DNA from: Bolinopsis microptera
Lineage: Eukaryota; Ctenophora; Tentaculata; Lobata; Bolinopsidae
Direction: 5' to 3'
Assembly (NCBI RefSeq): GCF_026151205.1
Contig: NC_087072.1
Span: forward strand, 3,865,375 to 3,929,374
Length of the DNA: 64,000 nucleotides
In this document: piece by piece, positions 49,901-58,200 of the stretch
How positions within the stretch are numbered: the stretch's first letter is position 1
How the letters are laid out: the number at the start of each line of letters is the position of its first letter
Program-made: the position numbers and the translations under genes
The notes under the pieces: generated by a model
Told to the model about the DNA's origin: nothing
Database searches by the model: none
What the model saw: the letters and a program-made list of their open reading frames with translations, nothing else

Positions 49901-52262
49901 TTGTTAGCATAATTTTTAATTTAAATGCGACAAATTTGGTAATTATGTTAGCAGATGTTTATGACACCATTATTACATATAAAGAGTTGTTTATCATTAT
50001 TGTATAACTATTAACTAAGGGGTAATGTGTGTGGGACTCTTTATCCTGCACGGCAAAGAATAGGGGCTCACGTCTACTCGTAGGATCCAAATTATTATCA
50101 TACTCAGTACTTAGTATTCAGTATTCACAGGTGACAGGTGTCGTTTTATGTAAACTTCCTGAATTTAGTCGAGACACCATTTCGCTATTTAATCCGGTAA
50201 ATGTTCCTAGTTTGTCAAATATGTTTATAATTAAAGCAGGTGTAGTTTTTTGTCGTATTTTTGGCTGTCTGCCGCGCCAATGCCCCTTTTCTGAGGTCGT
50301 TCCCCAGACTGCAAAATAGTAGTATACATGACTAGACATCGGTAAAGCTATTGTAGATTAATCTCAAAGCTTCGCTTAGCATTCAAATTTTTAATTCGTA
50401 TAAAATCCCTGCATTTTTAGATATCTAACATTTTACCATCAACAAATAAAGATAACTCCCGGTTTTTACTATTATAACTATTATTTTCTTCTGCCAGGTA
50501 TGGAGTCAACAACGAGCCAGATGCCTGAAAGTGGAGAAAACTTTCCGGAATCTCAACAGTCTTTGGGTCCTTTGCTACCAGCAAACCTGACCTTGGCTGT
50601 TGTTATATTCGCACTAAACAGCTTTGTTATTCACCATTACTACCCACAAAAAGCTAAGTTCGTCCCCTTAATGTACATGCTGATCAGCACAGCGGACAAT
50701 CTAGCTACCATTTTGTTGCTAGCACAGTATTTTATACTGTGGCTGATAGATCAACACTATCTCACCGACATTGTGACCGCATATTTGGTAACCCTCTCTG
50801 TAGCAGCTACTGGAATATTTTGGAAGATTTCAGTTTTCTCCAACGTTGTGCTATCAGTGTCCAGAACAATCAAAATCAAACGACCCTTTCAAAGGATTAG
50901 TGGGCGAATAGCTTTTATATCCATCGCTGGATATGGGACGTTTTGGGTGGTTTTAGCTCTTGTAGACGTGGTAATATTAGTAGGGATTGATGATATGGAA
51001 GCACTCGACATTTTCATGACCTATCCATGGTTAGGAACAGAAACAGCGAACTTGTTGGCCGCAATTGGGTGTAATGAGGATTGCTACCGAGAAATGCTGG
51101 GAAGATCAATCCTGTTTTCCCTCCTAGTATTGGCCTATCTGCTGCCTGTGCTGATAGTGGTTACTTGTATGGTTATACAGATTCTGTGGGTGAGGAGACC
51201 TCGTGATGTGGGGGCGGCAGGACCAAACAACCAGCATCACGTGACCATCACTATACTTCAGCTGACAGTCCTGTTCTTCTTCTGCCAAAGTGCTGCCACT
51301 GTTTGGTTTTTGTGGACTGATTTTATGTTCGAAAATACCTCCAACCTCCCACCGCGACAGTTAATTGATGGTGCTATCTATACAACCCTGCCTCTTCTCA
51401 ACGCTGCAGTAAGCCCAGTAATCATAATTGGCCGAAGCAAAGATCTCAGGAAAAGCTTCAAATCTCTGTGTGAGGCTATGTGTTGTTTTATGACTAAGAA
51501 CAGAAATGCTCCTCAATTAGGGTCTTCCACTATTGTTGTGAATACGAATACCCTGGATACGGCGATATAAATGATACAAAACTGATACAAAACTATCATG
51601 ATGCAACGTAACCAACGTAGGATACATGATAAATGATTAGTACTTACGAGGGCACATCGAAAGAGGTCTTCGAACTTTAGATAACTGAAAATCTTCAGAA
51701 CAACTTCATCCGCTGAGGTCTCCCATCTGTTAACCCGATCATTCGACAAACTTTGCCTCCAAAATGGTGACGATATCCATTCCGTGTGGTAGATGCCTAT
51801 GCAGATTTACTTATTACTATTGAAACGGAAATAACATCATGCTTTATCACTTACAATAGCTAGTTAGCACTCAAAATGTCTGACATGGATAAAATAACTC
51901 GACTTGGTTGCTGAGCACGACACGCACCAACCTGTTCGTGGTGTTTTCGGTGTGCAGATATGGATCATATCTTCCGAAGGAGGGTAGTTTTCTCTGGCCT
52001 CGTCAAAACCGTCTTCGCTCGTACTTTCCTCATCTGGTGACTGAGCAGATGCTGAAAGAAAAATATCATCAGAGGAACAGTTATAACATCTTCTGTTAAC
52101 TGCATATTCTAACATACTACATCTTAATTCTAGAGCATTTAATAGCTGCTAAGCTAGTTAAAACTTACTTTGTGTAGTGGAGACAGTTTTGGATCGTTTG
52201 TGCGCGTGTTCCACTGTCATTTCAGCGAGAGGGATCCGAGACTGACTCCTAGTGCATACCAT
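28955..52262 (-). CDS. SKP2: SKP2, F-box/leucine-rich-repeat substrate receptor
   Basis: Eight exons, read right to left: 52262-52169, 52051-51932, 51796-51648, 46731-46558, 46476-46167, 41788-41648, 29393-29216 and 29075-28955. All junction phases match and the total is about 428 residues, close to human SKP2 (424). Exon 3 ends in an F-box (ETSADEVVLKIFSYLKFEDL), continued by VCRHWRALSYDRLLW in exon 4. Exons 5-7 encode leucine-rich repeats (LVKLNLESVTIS, LQILNLAMCQNV, LKELNMAWC, LTSLDISDC, LEELSCSRVYEL). The last exon has FPHVQLN and IARP as in vertebrate SKP2 tails. It should bind SKP1 and deliver cell-cycle inhibitors to an SCF ubiquitin ligase. The exon 4/5 junction is the least certain: an 81-nt intron 46477-46557 works, and an alternative acceptor at 46443 also keeps frame. 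Introns hold other genes on the opposite strand. Confidence 0.88.
29759..30911 (-). pseudogene. Unidentified protein(s) inside poly-G element 2
   Basis: Consecutive minus-strand frames: 30911-30639 (FKVLGASHQTRASTQLLSSG, CKNFDDAIITFEGL), 30625-30197 (FLRIGLHAGIRTNLC, GKSFIPVTVAHPRNKLLLYR, then an acidic Asp/Glu-rich end) and weaker frames to 29759. The first two may be one protein split by a frameshift near 30630. I recognise no domain and no catalytic triad. Its position makes it a candidate for the element's own gene or a captured one. Confidence 0.35.
31556..32784 (+). pseudogene. RTE-type LINE remnant inside poly-G element 2
   Basis: 31556-31873 includes the start of an apurinic endonuclease domain (KVSTFNIRTAREQHK, LHILALQESN). 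32289-32651 carries the C-terminal reverse-transcriptase tail (ESIFLYGTKTWTITESLKK, CYSRMLRMALNVDW, RMRLAGHIQRHDDL). 32632-32784, in another frame, continues with RGRPPLTFVDNLISDTGL. The polymerase core is deleted and frames are broken. These motifs are typical of RTE-clade elements. Confidence 0.75.
33567..39406 (+). CDS. Secreted PAN/Apple-repeat protein with a hevein-like Cys module
   Basis: Exon 1 (33567-33636) is a signal peptide. Paired exons follow, each pair encoding one PAN/Apple-like domain: 34060-34174 with 34297-34418, 35297-35411 with 38478-38617, and 38858-38960 with 39271-39406. First halves share KCF...RVKYSSDEACKELC, second halves CQAAVTSP...ECF..GEY.LTT...GWHTA..TC. All introns obey the same 1-2-1 phase rule, so modules can shuffle. 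Between pairs 1 and 2 lies exon 34556-35144, encoding a Cys-rich module (RRCGSGFPLPDGTAAECSPY, CCATWGWCNNKHCNC, CVDYR) resembling hevein/chitin-binding folds. This exon is disrupted by a tandem repeat. The last exon may end at TAA 39404-39406 or splice further. A different gene (36004-38007) sits in the intron between 35411 and 38478. Confidence 0.7.
34609..35066 (+). repeat. Coding-exon tandem repeat, eight copies of 55 or 61 bp
   Basis: GACGGTACAGCGGCGGAGTG starts eight units at about 34609, 34670, 34731, 34785, 34841, 34902, 34958 and 35012. Units with AATCCTACCT are 61 bp and those with only TACCT are 55 bp. Neither is a multiple of 3, so each copy shifts frame and stops appear (for example ACC TGA). 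The segment is half of the hevein-like module; only the last copy runs into the module's second half. Confidence 0.9.
35160..35178. repeat. Isolated G run in PAN-gene intron
   Basis: Nineteen G just after the donor of the hevein-like exon. No flanking direct repeat and no partner C run nearby, so it is either a simple homopolymer or a decayed element end. Confidence 0.6.
36004..38007 (+). CDS. SRCR plus GCC2/GCC3-repeat single-pass membrane protein
   Basis: Exon 1 (36004-36067) encodes a signal peptide; exon 2 (36188-38007) encodes the rest; the phase 1 junction gives about 627 residues. After the signal comes an SRCR-like domain (about 25-115: GGTVCDDGFSMNSANAICKE, ending EDVYLTCG). Next are about eight tandem Cys-rich units of the GCC2/GCC3 (ephrin-receptor-like) type, with CPPGTSSQVGSNHCICS, GSYWNGTACQDC and related phrases, about 120-525. 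A transmembrane helix (about 530-556) and a 68-residue cytoplasmic tail follow. Many N-glycosylation sequons. Probably a surface receptor or adhesion protein. It lies within an intron of the PAN gene on the same strand and inside the SKP2 intron on the opposite strand. Confidence 0.8.
39126..39180 (+). pseudogene. Degenerate PAN second-half exon
   Basis: A splice-acceptor-like CTTGTTCAG is followed by GTGTCAGGCTATAGTAATATC, matching the start of exon 39271 (GTGTCAGGCTATAGTGATTG), but it hits a stop within 30 bp and then diverges. It is a truncated duplicate lying between two real PAN exons. Confidence 0.5.
39407..40264. other. Intergenic DNA between the PAN gene and the one-pass membrane protein
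   Basis: AT-rich, no supported exon; part of the long SKP2 intron. Confidence 0.5.
40265..41182 (+). CDS. Unidentified single-pass membrane protein
   Basis: One uninterrupted 305-codon frame. It has an N-terminal hydrophobic leader (residues about 5-20), a short Gly/Arg-rich ectodomain, one transmembrane segment (about 60-80, VLGCIFLITLCLAY), and a 220-residue cytoplasmic tail. The tail is Ser-rich in its first part and dense in Arg, Glu and Gln near the end (RRMDRVRSETDRSETARN). No domain is recognised. Topology would be type I. It is intronless and nested antisense in the SKP2 intron between exons 6 and 7, about 470 bp from exon 6. Confidence 0.55.
   Translation: MTSRLTKSVLVCILVGCVRSKGATGGRGGGRGKPQIEQVQQNTGDLSSVRNIGILENHNWFVYGPVLGCIFLITLCLAYDKIYRCYLSTQDFEEKFEEPTLVIDSPPSSVNHSEQKLLLTIEKPTQDNLSVLSVREQQTRLAGSDKMGSTGYSDTERIVITRKLSEKPHESAGQYWINDHQRYHEAIPTNVTTLSDTQHQVLSSNSLMEHCLKTFHLESARPETLHLEKNSQALLRKQETQTGGRFEKMEDQRQNGRRMDRVRSETDRSETARNYKSQRSDGRSEKGSMGRKNLELVTLLPAQTR
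42414..44665. mobile_element. Poly-G/poly-C-ended element 3 (2.25 kb)
   Basis: The G run is 42414-42438 and the C run 44653-44665. Inverted repeats TGTCAYGTCCGTCTATGTCC sit at both ends. Subterminal arrays are GGACATTGGCGGACTCGGAC units on the left and CGCCTATGTC units on the right, plus CCTTTTTGGATTCTATGAGA at both sides. GCTATT repeats directly at 42408-42413 and 44666-44671. It is nested in the 8-bp-duplication element, whose other half preserves the empty target. The interior is a polypurine minisatellite with no gene. Confidence 0.85.
42690..44325 (+). repeat. 1.6-kb polypurine GGAGGA minisatellite
   Basis: The + strand is almost entirely A and G in irregular GGAGGATGACTGA/GGAGGACCCAGG units, with larger internal duplications (for example 42721-42890 against about 43180-43345). 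Long frames on the minus strand (Pro/Ser/Leu-rich) are composition artefacts. Confidence 0.9.
45064..45145. repeat. Short interstitial TTAGGG repeats
   Basis: Clusters GTTAGGGTTAGGG and GGGTTAGGGTTAGGG with degenerate spacing, inside the 8-bp-duplication element. This is the metazoan telomere unit but too short to be a telomere. Confidence 0.6.
47028..47265. repeat. E-box minisatellite in SKP2 intron
   Basis: About thirteen units of roughly 18 bp, TTTACCACGTGTTTAGTG, alternating with a TTTAGGG variant. About nine to ten units contain the perfect E-box CACGTG; the outer ones have CACATG or CATGTG. Frames through it read as FTTCLV repeats and are not genes. Confidence 0.9.
47760..47960. repeat. 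Dispersed repeat copy with uninterrupted target
   Basis: Contains GCCGAAGGACGCTGTGAATG, CTACCACCCTGTTTTCCATA immediately followed by ATAG, and AGCAGCTGCTGGGCACATG. A second copy at 48312-49215 is split by poly-G element 4. A third fragment (TCTCTTCGAGGTAAAAATAT) recurs at about 49681. Confidence 0.8.
48407..49146. mobile_element. Poly-G/poly-C-ended element 4 (740 bp)
   Basis: The G run is 48407-48425 and the C run 49138-49146. Inverted repeats TCCAAGGGGAACTTTGGGGA lie just inside, followed by arrays built from TTTGGGGAACTTT/TTTTGGGGAAT. TCCATA repeats directly at 48401-48406 and 49147-49152; because the bases outside differ, the duplication is exactly 6 bp. No coding capacity. It interrupts one copy of a duplicated segment; the other copy is the empty site. 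Confidence 0.88.
49216..50499. other. SKP2 intron DNA upstream of the GPCR
   Basis: AT-rich. Contains a partial third copy of the duplicated segment (about 49681-49770). A TTCTTCTGCCAG acceptor directly precedes the GPCR start codon, so a non-coding first exon of that gene probably lies here but cannot be placed. Confidence 0.45.
50500..51570 (+). CDS. Divergent class A-like seven-helix receptor
   Basis: A single coding exon of 356 codons with seven hydrophobic segments: about 30-48, 56-78, 95-122, 132-158, 202-228, 246-270 and 284-305. It has an N-glycosylation sequon before helix 1 and a Cys-containing second extracellular loop (GCNEDCYREM). The helix 3 end reads SRTIKI where rhodopsin-type receptors have DRY, and helix 7 has AAVSPVIII in place of NPxxY. 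A Cys-rich tail (CEAMCCF) may be palmitoylated. Ligand unknown; probably a lineage-specific rhodopsin-like receptor. It is nested antisense in the SKP2 intron, its stop only about 77 bp from SKP2 exon 3. Confidence 0.75.
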   Translation: MESTTSQMPESGENFPESQQSLGPLLPANLTLAVVIFALNSFVIHHYYPQKAKFVPLMYMLISTADNLATILLLAQYFILWLIDQHYLTDIVTAYLVTLSVAATGIFWKISVFSNVVLSVSRTIKIKRPFQRISGRIAFISIAGYGTFWVVLALVDVVILVGIDDMEALDIFMTYPWLGTETANLLAAIGCNEDCYREMLGRSILFSLLVLAYLLPVLIVVTCMVIQILWVRRPRDVGAAGPNNQHHVTITILQLTVLFFFCQSAATVWFLWTDFMFENTSNLPPRQLIDGAIYTTLPLLNAAVSPVIIIGRSKDLRKSFKSLCEAMCCFMTKNRNAPQLGSSTIVVNTNTLDTAI

Positions 52263-52748
52263 TGCTTTCTTTTTCTTCAAGCCATCCTACGTATCAAGTT
52301 CATTACATAGATGGCGAGTCTATATCACGAAGCTAGTACGTATTCTAAGTTAATATGATATGGTGATGACTTATTATCGTTGAGCTACAAATCGTGCTGA
52401 TCAATCTTTTGAAAAAAGGACAAAGCTGATCATATCAATATGTTTTGGATGAATGTTTGTAATGAATATTATTCAAGTCAGAGAGATTACCATTACCTAC
52501 AAATTAACTTTTATAAAATAAATACTATACTCCATGGCTTATAATAAAGCTTTCTAACCTTCATCGATAAAAATTACAGTATGGCACTTGAGTATGAAAG
52601 TCGATAACGAAAATATCTGAAACTAAATACAATAAAAATTACTTCACTATAAATCTCGAACTGCTTTTCTAGGCCTAACAAAAATTCAGCTGGAAATGTC
52701 ACTGCACTGTCACAGTTTAAATGAATACAATTCCCTAATTTTCATGCT

Positions 52749-54389
52749 TTATGCTCCGTCGGCTAGGAAAGCAGCGTAACCGTCTCTATCCATCAGGTCG
52801 TCCAATTCAGACGAATCTGTGAGTTCAAGCTCAGCGATCCAACCTGAAACATTAGATTATGTTCAGAATATGTTTCGAACATTAAGAATTCGATTAAAAA
52901 CTATCAGTCCAAAACTAATAGCAGATACTCGCTCTTTGAGCGAATGGTTGATGTAGCCTATTTTCACGGAACGTTCTACAAAAAGCCGTGCTAAAACCAT
53001 GTGTTTGTGCCAGCCCGTGTTGTGCGCGCGCGTTATAAAGTGCTGGATCGAACTTTCCATATAAATCAGGCACATTAATGCTCACAATAAATAGTCTTTT
53101 CCGCGCGAAACCTGTTTTGTGTTGTTTGGAACACGCGGAATAGAATAGAAGTTATGACTTACGTGTTCAGTGATATGTCATAATTTAATATTTTGAAACG
53201 GTGAGTATAAAATGCAGACATTCAAGTCGTTAGGAATATATGAGTTAATTCTGATGTGTATCAGAAATTCCCCAAACGGGTACGAGCACCGGTAAATATT
53301 CTGAAAACATCATACAACCGATGAGTGTTTTAGTAACAGGCTGTCTCTAGAACTATAGACTTTTTGCGTCGCACAAATAAATAATAAGTCTGTCAACGAA
53401 GAAATTCATGACATATTTAGATGTGCACTTTAAATTATCTGAAGTATGCAAAAGCCAATAATAAATTGCACCGCTATTCTTACACAGCGCTAGAATCTAG
53501 TTATATAAAAAGTTCCTAACCTTCATCCTCAGGAGAAGAATTAATCATGCCGGGTTTATCTAATAGTTGTTCGTTAACTGCCTGAACAATGCCCCCCACT
53601 GGACAGTGTACGTCTCCTACAGCCTTAACACTTTCCACCGAACCTATTTCCTCTGGGAAGCGTTATTATTACTTTTGTGTTTATTGTTTTGATCGCGTGG
53701 TATACAATTGTGTCGAAACAATGAAGAAGAAGATCACACTTATCAGTAGCTACTATCAGTAGTTATCACAATTTGTACTGTACCTCCGGCGTCGAGCTCA
53801 GAGTCGAGTTCTGGTAACTCAACAAACACAACGTCCCCCAGGGCCGCTTGGGCGTGGTCTGTGATTCCTATTCTGAATTTATTACCCTCTACTTTGACCC
53901 ACTCGTGTGCTTCTGTGAAATACACTGAAAAAGTAAATTGTTAAACGTAAAAGTAACAATGATTGTATGTGATTCTGTGAAATACACTGAAAAAGTAAAT
54001 TGTTAATAAAGTAAGTAAAGTAAACTGTTACTGTGTTAGTCACGCTGATTGTATGCACATATTATGTCTATTGCGGGAGTCATGACAATTCAGTGTATTT
54101 GACATGCAGCTGACTCGAAATTATGAAAATATATTGATTTTTCATGGGGCCTAGGAAATTTCATCAATCAAATCTGACAGGTTATCAATGAATTTTTTGA
54201 TTTCTCATTGACTCTCCGATATTTTACAAAATTCAATCAGAAAATGATTTGTCAGGTCATTAGAATGATCACTAAAGTTATCAAAAGATGAAGTAAAATT
54301 CAATCTATCTGGAGTTACTTACTTGACAGGCACCTTCTTTGTGCGTAGAGCTGACGTAGGCAAACCCGGGAAGTCAACCTCAGTGCCAT
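52749..54389 (-). CDS. GCSH: Glycine cleavage system H protein, mitochondrial
   Basis: Four exons, 54389-54323, 53924-53784, 53643-53521 and 52843-52749, all joined in phase 1, encode 141 residues. Exon 1 is an Arg-rich, acid-free mitochondrial targeting sequence ([19 protein letters not shown]). The domain follows: [37 protein letters not shown], then [10 protein letters not shown] with the lipoyl-lysine, and [11 protein letters not shown] near the end, stopping with TAA. The protein shuttles the methylamine intermediate from the P protein to the T and L proteins in mitochondria. Its length suits the family after a short presequence. The SKP2 start lies about 490 bp downstream on the same strand. 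Confidence 0.93.
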
Positions 54390-55291
54390 TACCCTGACTA
54401 ATTAGTAGTAAATTAGTAATGAATACTTAATATTAATAAAGTAACATTTATAAAGTAAGTTATACGATGCGAAAACTGAAATTAGTAGACACTTGCTCAA
54501 ACCTCGTGCCAGCTAATGCATCATAATTTGTTAACACGAATATTACAATACGGAGTAAATCACTCACAATTAAATAAAACCAAAAAAATCAGTATAATAA
54601 GTTAAAACTACGACCAGAACTCAAATAAGATTATTCTATAATATGAGTGGATGAAAATCTAAGACATATGCTTAAAATAGCAGGAACTACGTCATAGATA
54701 TTACGGACTGCGATAATCGATACATAACAAAAATTGGTACCGCTAAATACTTTACCGCTAAATTTATATATCAATGTACATAATTAGCTTCTGACAAGTG
54801 GCGTAAAATCATTTTACCAAAATGTCAGAAAATGGAGAAAATTTGGAGAAAATGGAAAAACCTTTGTGTAAATTGATATTTCATTCCATGGATTTTAAGT
54901 TATTGGCGCCCCAACCCGAGTATCAAATACTTAGCCATTTAAGATATATAATCAAATCGCATAACTTTACAAAATAAATATACGCGGTTCCCAAAACAAC
55001 TTATCACAACTTCTAAAGATCAAATACAATATTAAAATTAGCATAAGTATAAATATAAAATAATTAAAACAAAGCAGCGCAAGAATTCAGAGATTAAATA
55101 AAACGATAAAACCCAGAGCTAAGATGGTAGTGGTACTAACCACTTTACATAAGTATGTAATTTATTTATAATTTCTCCATTATAATTTAAAGCAGAAGAG
55201 AGTATGACCCCAGCTAGACGGTAAGTAATAGGTCACGTTATCGCTACAACTACTAGTAGTAGTGGTAGTAGTGACTCGTAGTAGACTCGTA

Positions 55292-58200
55292 CTAAAGCTG
55301 AGCTAGTTCGTTACTTACCCTAATAAGATCCTCAATAATAAAATCTACATCTTCCACAGTGTTGTGAACACCCAGGCTGACACGAATAGAGTTCATAGCT
55401 ACTTCATACGAGACCTGCAAATTACATTGGTTATATTGGAATTGGTTACGATACTAATTTATTAGATACATACACGGAAATTACATTAATTTTACATTAG
55501 GTAAATTGTCACAAGCTTATCATAAGCTTGGCGATATACATCCCCAAAGATTTCTACTCATAAAATTCTCAAACTTGAAATTTCTCATTACTAGCTTTCA
55601 TTCCGGAGAACATATTTCCTATATTACGTTTGTACTCGAATATTCCTCCCGATACGATTTCTTGATGTACAAATTGTACATGTTATATATTTATAGATTT
55701 TTCCGAAGACTATTCCGTGGCTTTACTCTATGAGTCGTAAGATTAACGTTACAAGTACACTCAGAATTGAGTTGGATCCGATACGAGATTGGGGACGGGT
55801 CCTTTAAGTATAAACAAACAATGAGATACGATAAGAAGAACAAAGGTGCCCCGAGGGATTTTGTCCAAGTCACTATTCTGGCCACAGAAATTTCACTCCA
55901 CGGCCTGGTAATATTCAGCATCAGATAGTAATATTCAGTAATATTCGGTAATATTTGGTAATATTTTGTAATATTCCTGGTATTTCTCCATCTTATCCTG
56001 GAGGAAGGGCAAAGGAACTTAAGTCAAGCTTGAGAGTTGAGACTGAGTTATATAGTACTACTGAGTTGCCACTGTAATGAAACTCTTGTAACTGTAACTT
56101 CTAACTGACTCTAATGAAACTCTTACACACAATTTTTTGTCACTGGAGAGTAAATCGTCTTAATTTAAAGAAATAGTTGAGTATAATATGCTATGCTGTA
56201 GCTGTGTGCATATTCTTATGCATATCCCACACTTACGGTTATTTATATATTTGGCTTAATAATCCTAATATTTATGCACACTGAGCTTACCTATATAATA
56301 TATTATATACATGACAAACCACACACGACCTCAAACCATTACCCACAACCATGACCATTAGTTTGATTTAAGGTTACTTGCAGATGATAAGGACAGTGAT
56401 TTACCAAATAAGGCAGACTGCAAGGGTCCCTACCTACGAGCAACGGCCTTGCTGCTCGACAACTGACAAGGGCCCAGTGCCCTATCTCAGCGTCACGTGA
56501 TAAACCTGACATCCTGAGTTTGGTGGGCGACATATAAAGAATGACAAAAAAGCACTGGTTTGTATTACAACTCACCCCTGAGTTAAGGAGGATCTGGGAT
56601 GGTTTAGTAGTTGAGTGGCTGTGACATGCTGCTCCCTTACTTGCAATGAACTGGACTCCTTCCAACACGTTTACTGACCTGTAACAGGAACAACTTGTTA
56701 GCTGCTAAAGGGGGGGGGGGGGGGGGGGGGGGGGGCTGCTAAATACAGTCGAACCTCCATATACAGGGCACCTCCATATACATGGCCTCTTCTTTCCCTT
56801 TTACTCTTTTAGTATTGAAGTAATTCTATTATTGACCATATTTCAACATATTATGTTCTCGAAGGTAAAACTAATCAGTTAAAACTTGGCACTTAGTTAG
56901 TGCTTTGTGATTAATCGTGAGCCGATCCGACATCCAGAAAGGCGATATCGGCAGATAATCTGCGTGGAAATTCTGGAGGAAATTTGTATACCTGACCTTT
57001 TTTAGGGCACAAGACACCTGAAAATTGTGAGGAGGGAAACATTGATCTGCGATGAAACTTAAAACTTTCTGGATCTGGGGTTTCCATGCAGAACACTCAG
57101 AACACACCCAGAAGTTAAACCGTCCAGAAAAATTAATCTCATCAACTTTCTGAGGAGTGTTGAAGAGGACAAAGGATTAAATTTCCTACACTAATACCAG
57201 GTTAATTTAGTTAACACATATCAACCATAGGCTTAACGCGTCATCTCGTATCAATTACACACACACTTTTACTAACAGGTGTGGTAACTAGGATGTAGGA
57301 GAGATTTGGAATTTTTTCAAATTTGTGGACGTACAAAAGTATAAAATTATAAATTGTTGTTGTTGTTTGTTTTTTTTTCAAATGAAGGTTCATTTTCGCA
57401 TTTATTTGATAGTTTGGATAGTCGGATTGAGCTAATTTTTTTTCATTGTTCGCTTGGCAGAAATCCGTTTTTCAGCCATATTTCCGAAAATAAGCATTTT
57501 AAGGTATATTTTGCTTCATAAGTTGTATATCAATATGGCTATTAGGTACTTTGGTGTATCGGAATAGTTTCTACGACTTTTCCGGGCGGAAATGCCAAAA
57601 AGCACAGAAATTATGAACTGCGTCAAGCCGAAAACCGTTTTTTCAGCCATATTTCCGAAAATAAGAATTTTAAGGTATATGTTGCCTTGATCGTCTGATC
57701 AACTGTTGCCTGACTGTGGCCTAGCACTTCAGCAATATTGATATCATATTTTTTGATGGGAAAAGGATGAATTACTCGGAGACTTGAAGGCTTTCGAGGG
57801 CCAAATTAAAACTTATAATTCGATTGAAAATAAAGTGACAGAGAGAATAACTGGGTCCGTCCTAATCTGGAAAAGGACTGCGGAGACTGTGCGGAAAAAT
57901 GTTTACATAGACAGCATATTTACTATTTAGCATAACTAATCAGTATTTAGCATGAAGTATTTACTATTTAGCATAAAAATTCCTTATAGTTATTCCATGG
58001 TCAATTAAAAAAAATTCACTATAAGTTGCCAGTGGTGAAACGTACCTATATTAACGGGTGATAATCTTGGCAAAAATCGGTTTTTAGCCATATTTCCGAA
58101 AATAAGCATTTTAAGGTATATGTTGCTTTATAAGTTGTATATCAATATGGCTATTAGGAACATTTTGGTGTATCGGAATAGTCTCTACGACCTTCCTGGG

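Noticed and set aside
53743-53783. Extension of the GCSH exon 2 frame
   Set aside because: A clean GTACAG donor at 53783 and family alignment show the exon ends at 53784.
55261-55319. A GTAAGT donor after LIR in the last SCLY exon
   Set aside because: Reading through gives RVSNELAQL and a stop, matching the usual family C-terminus, so no further exon is needed.
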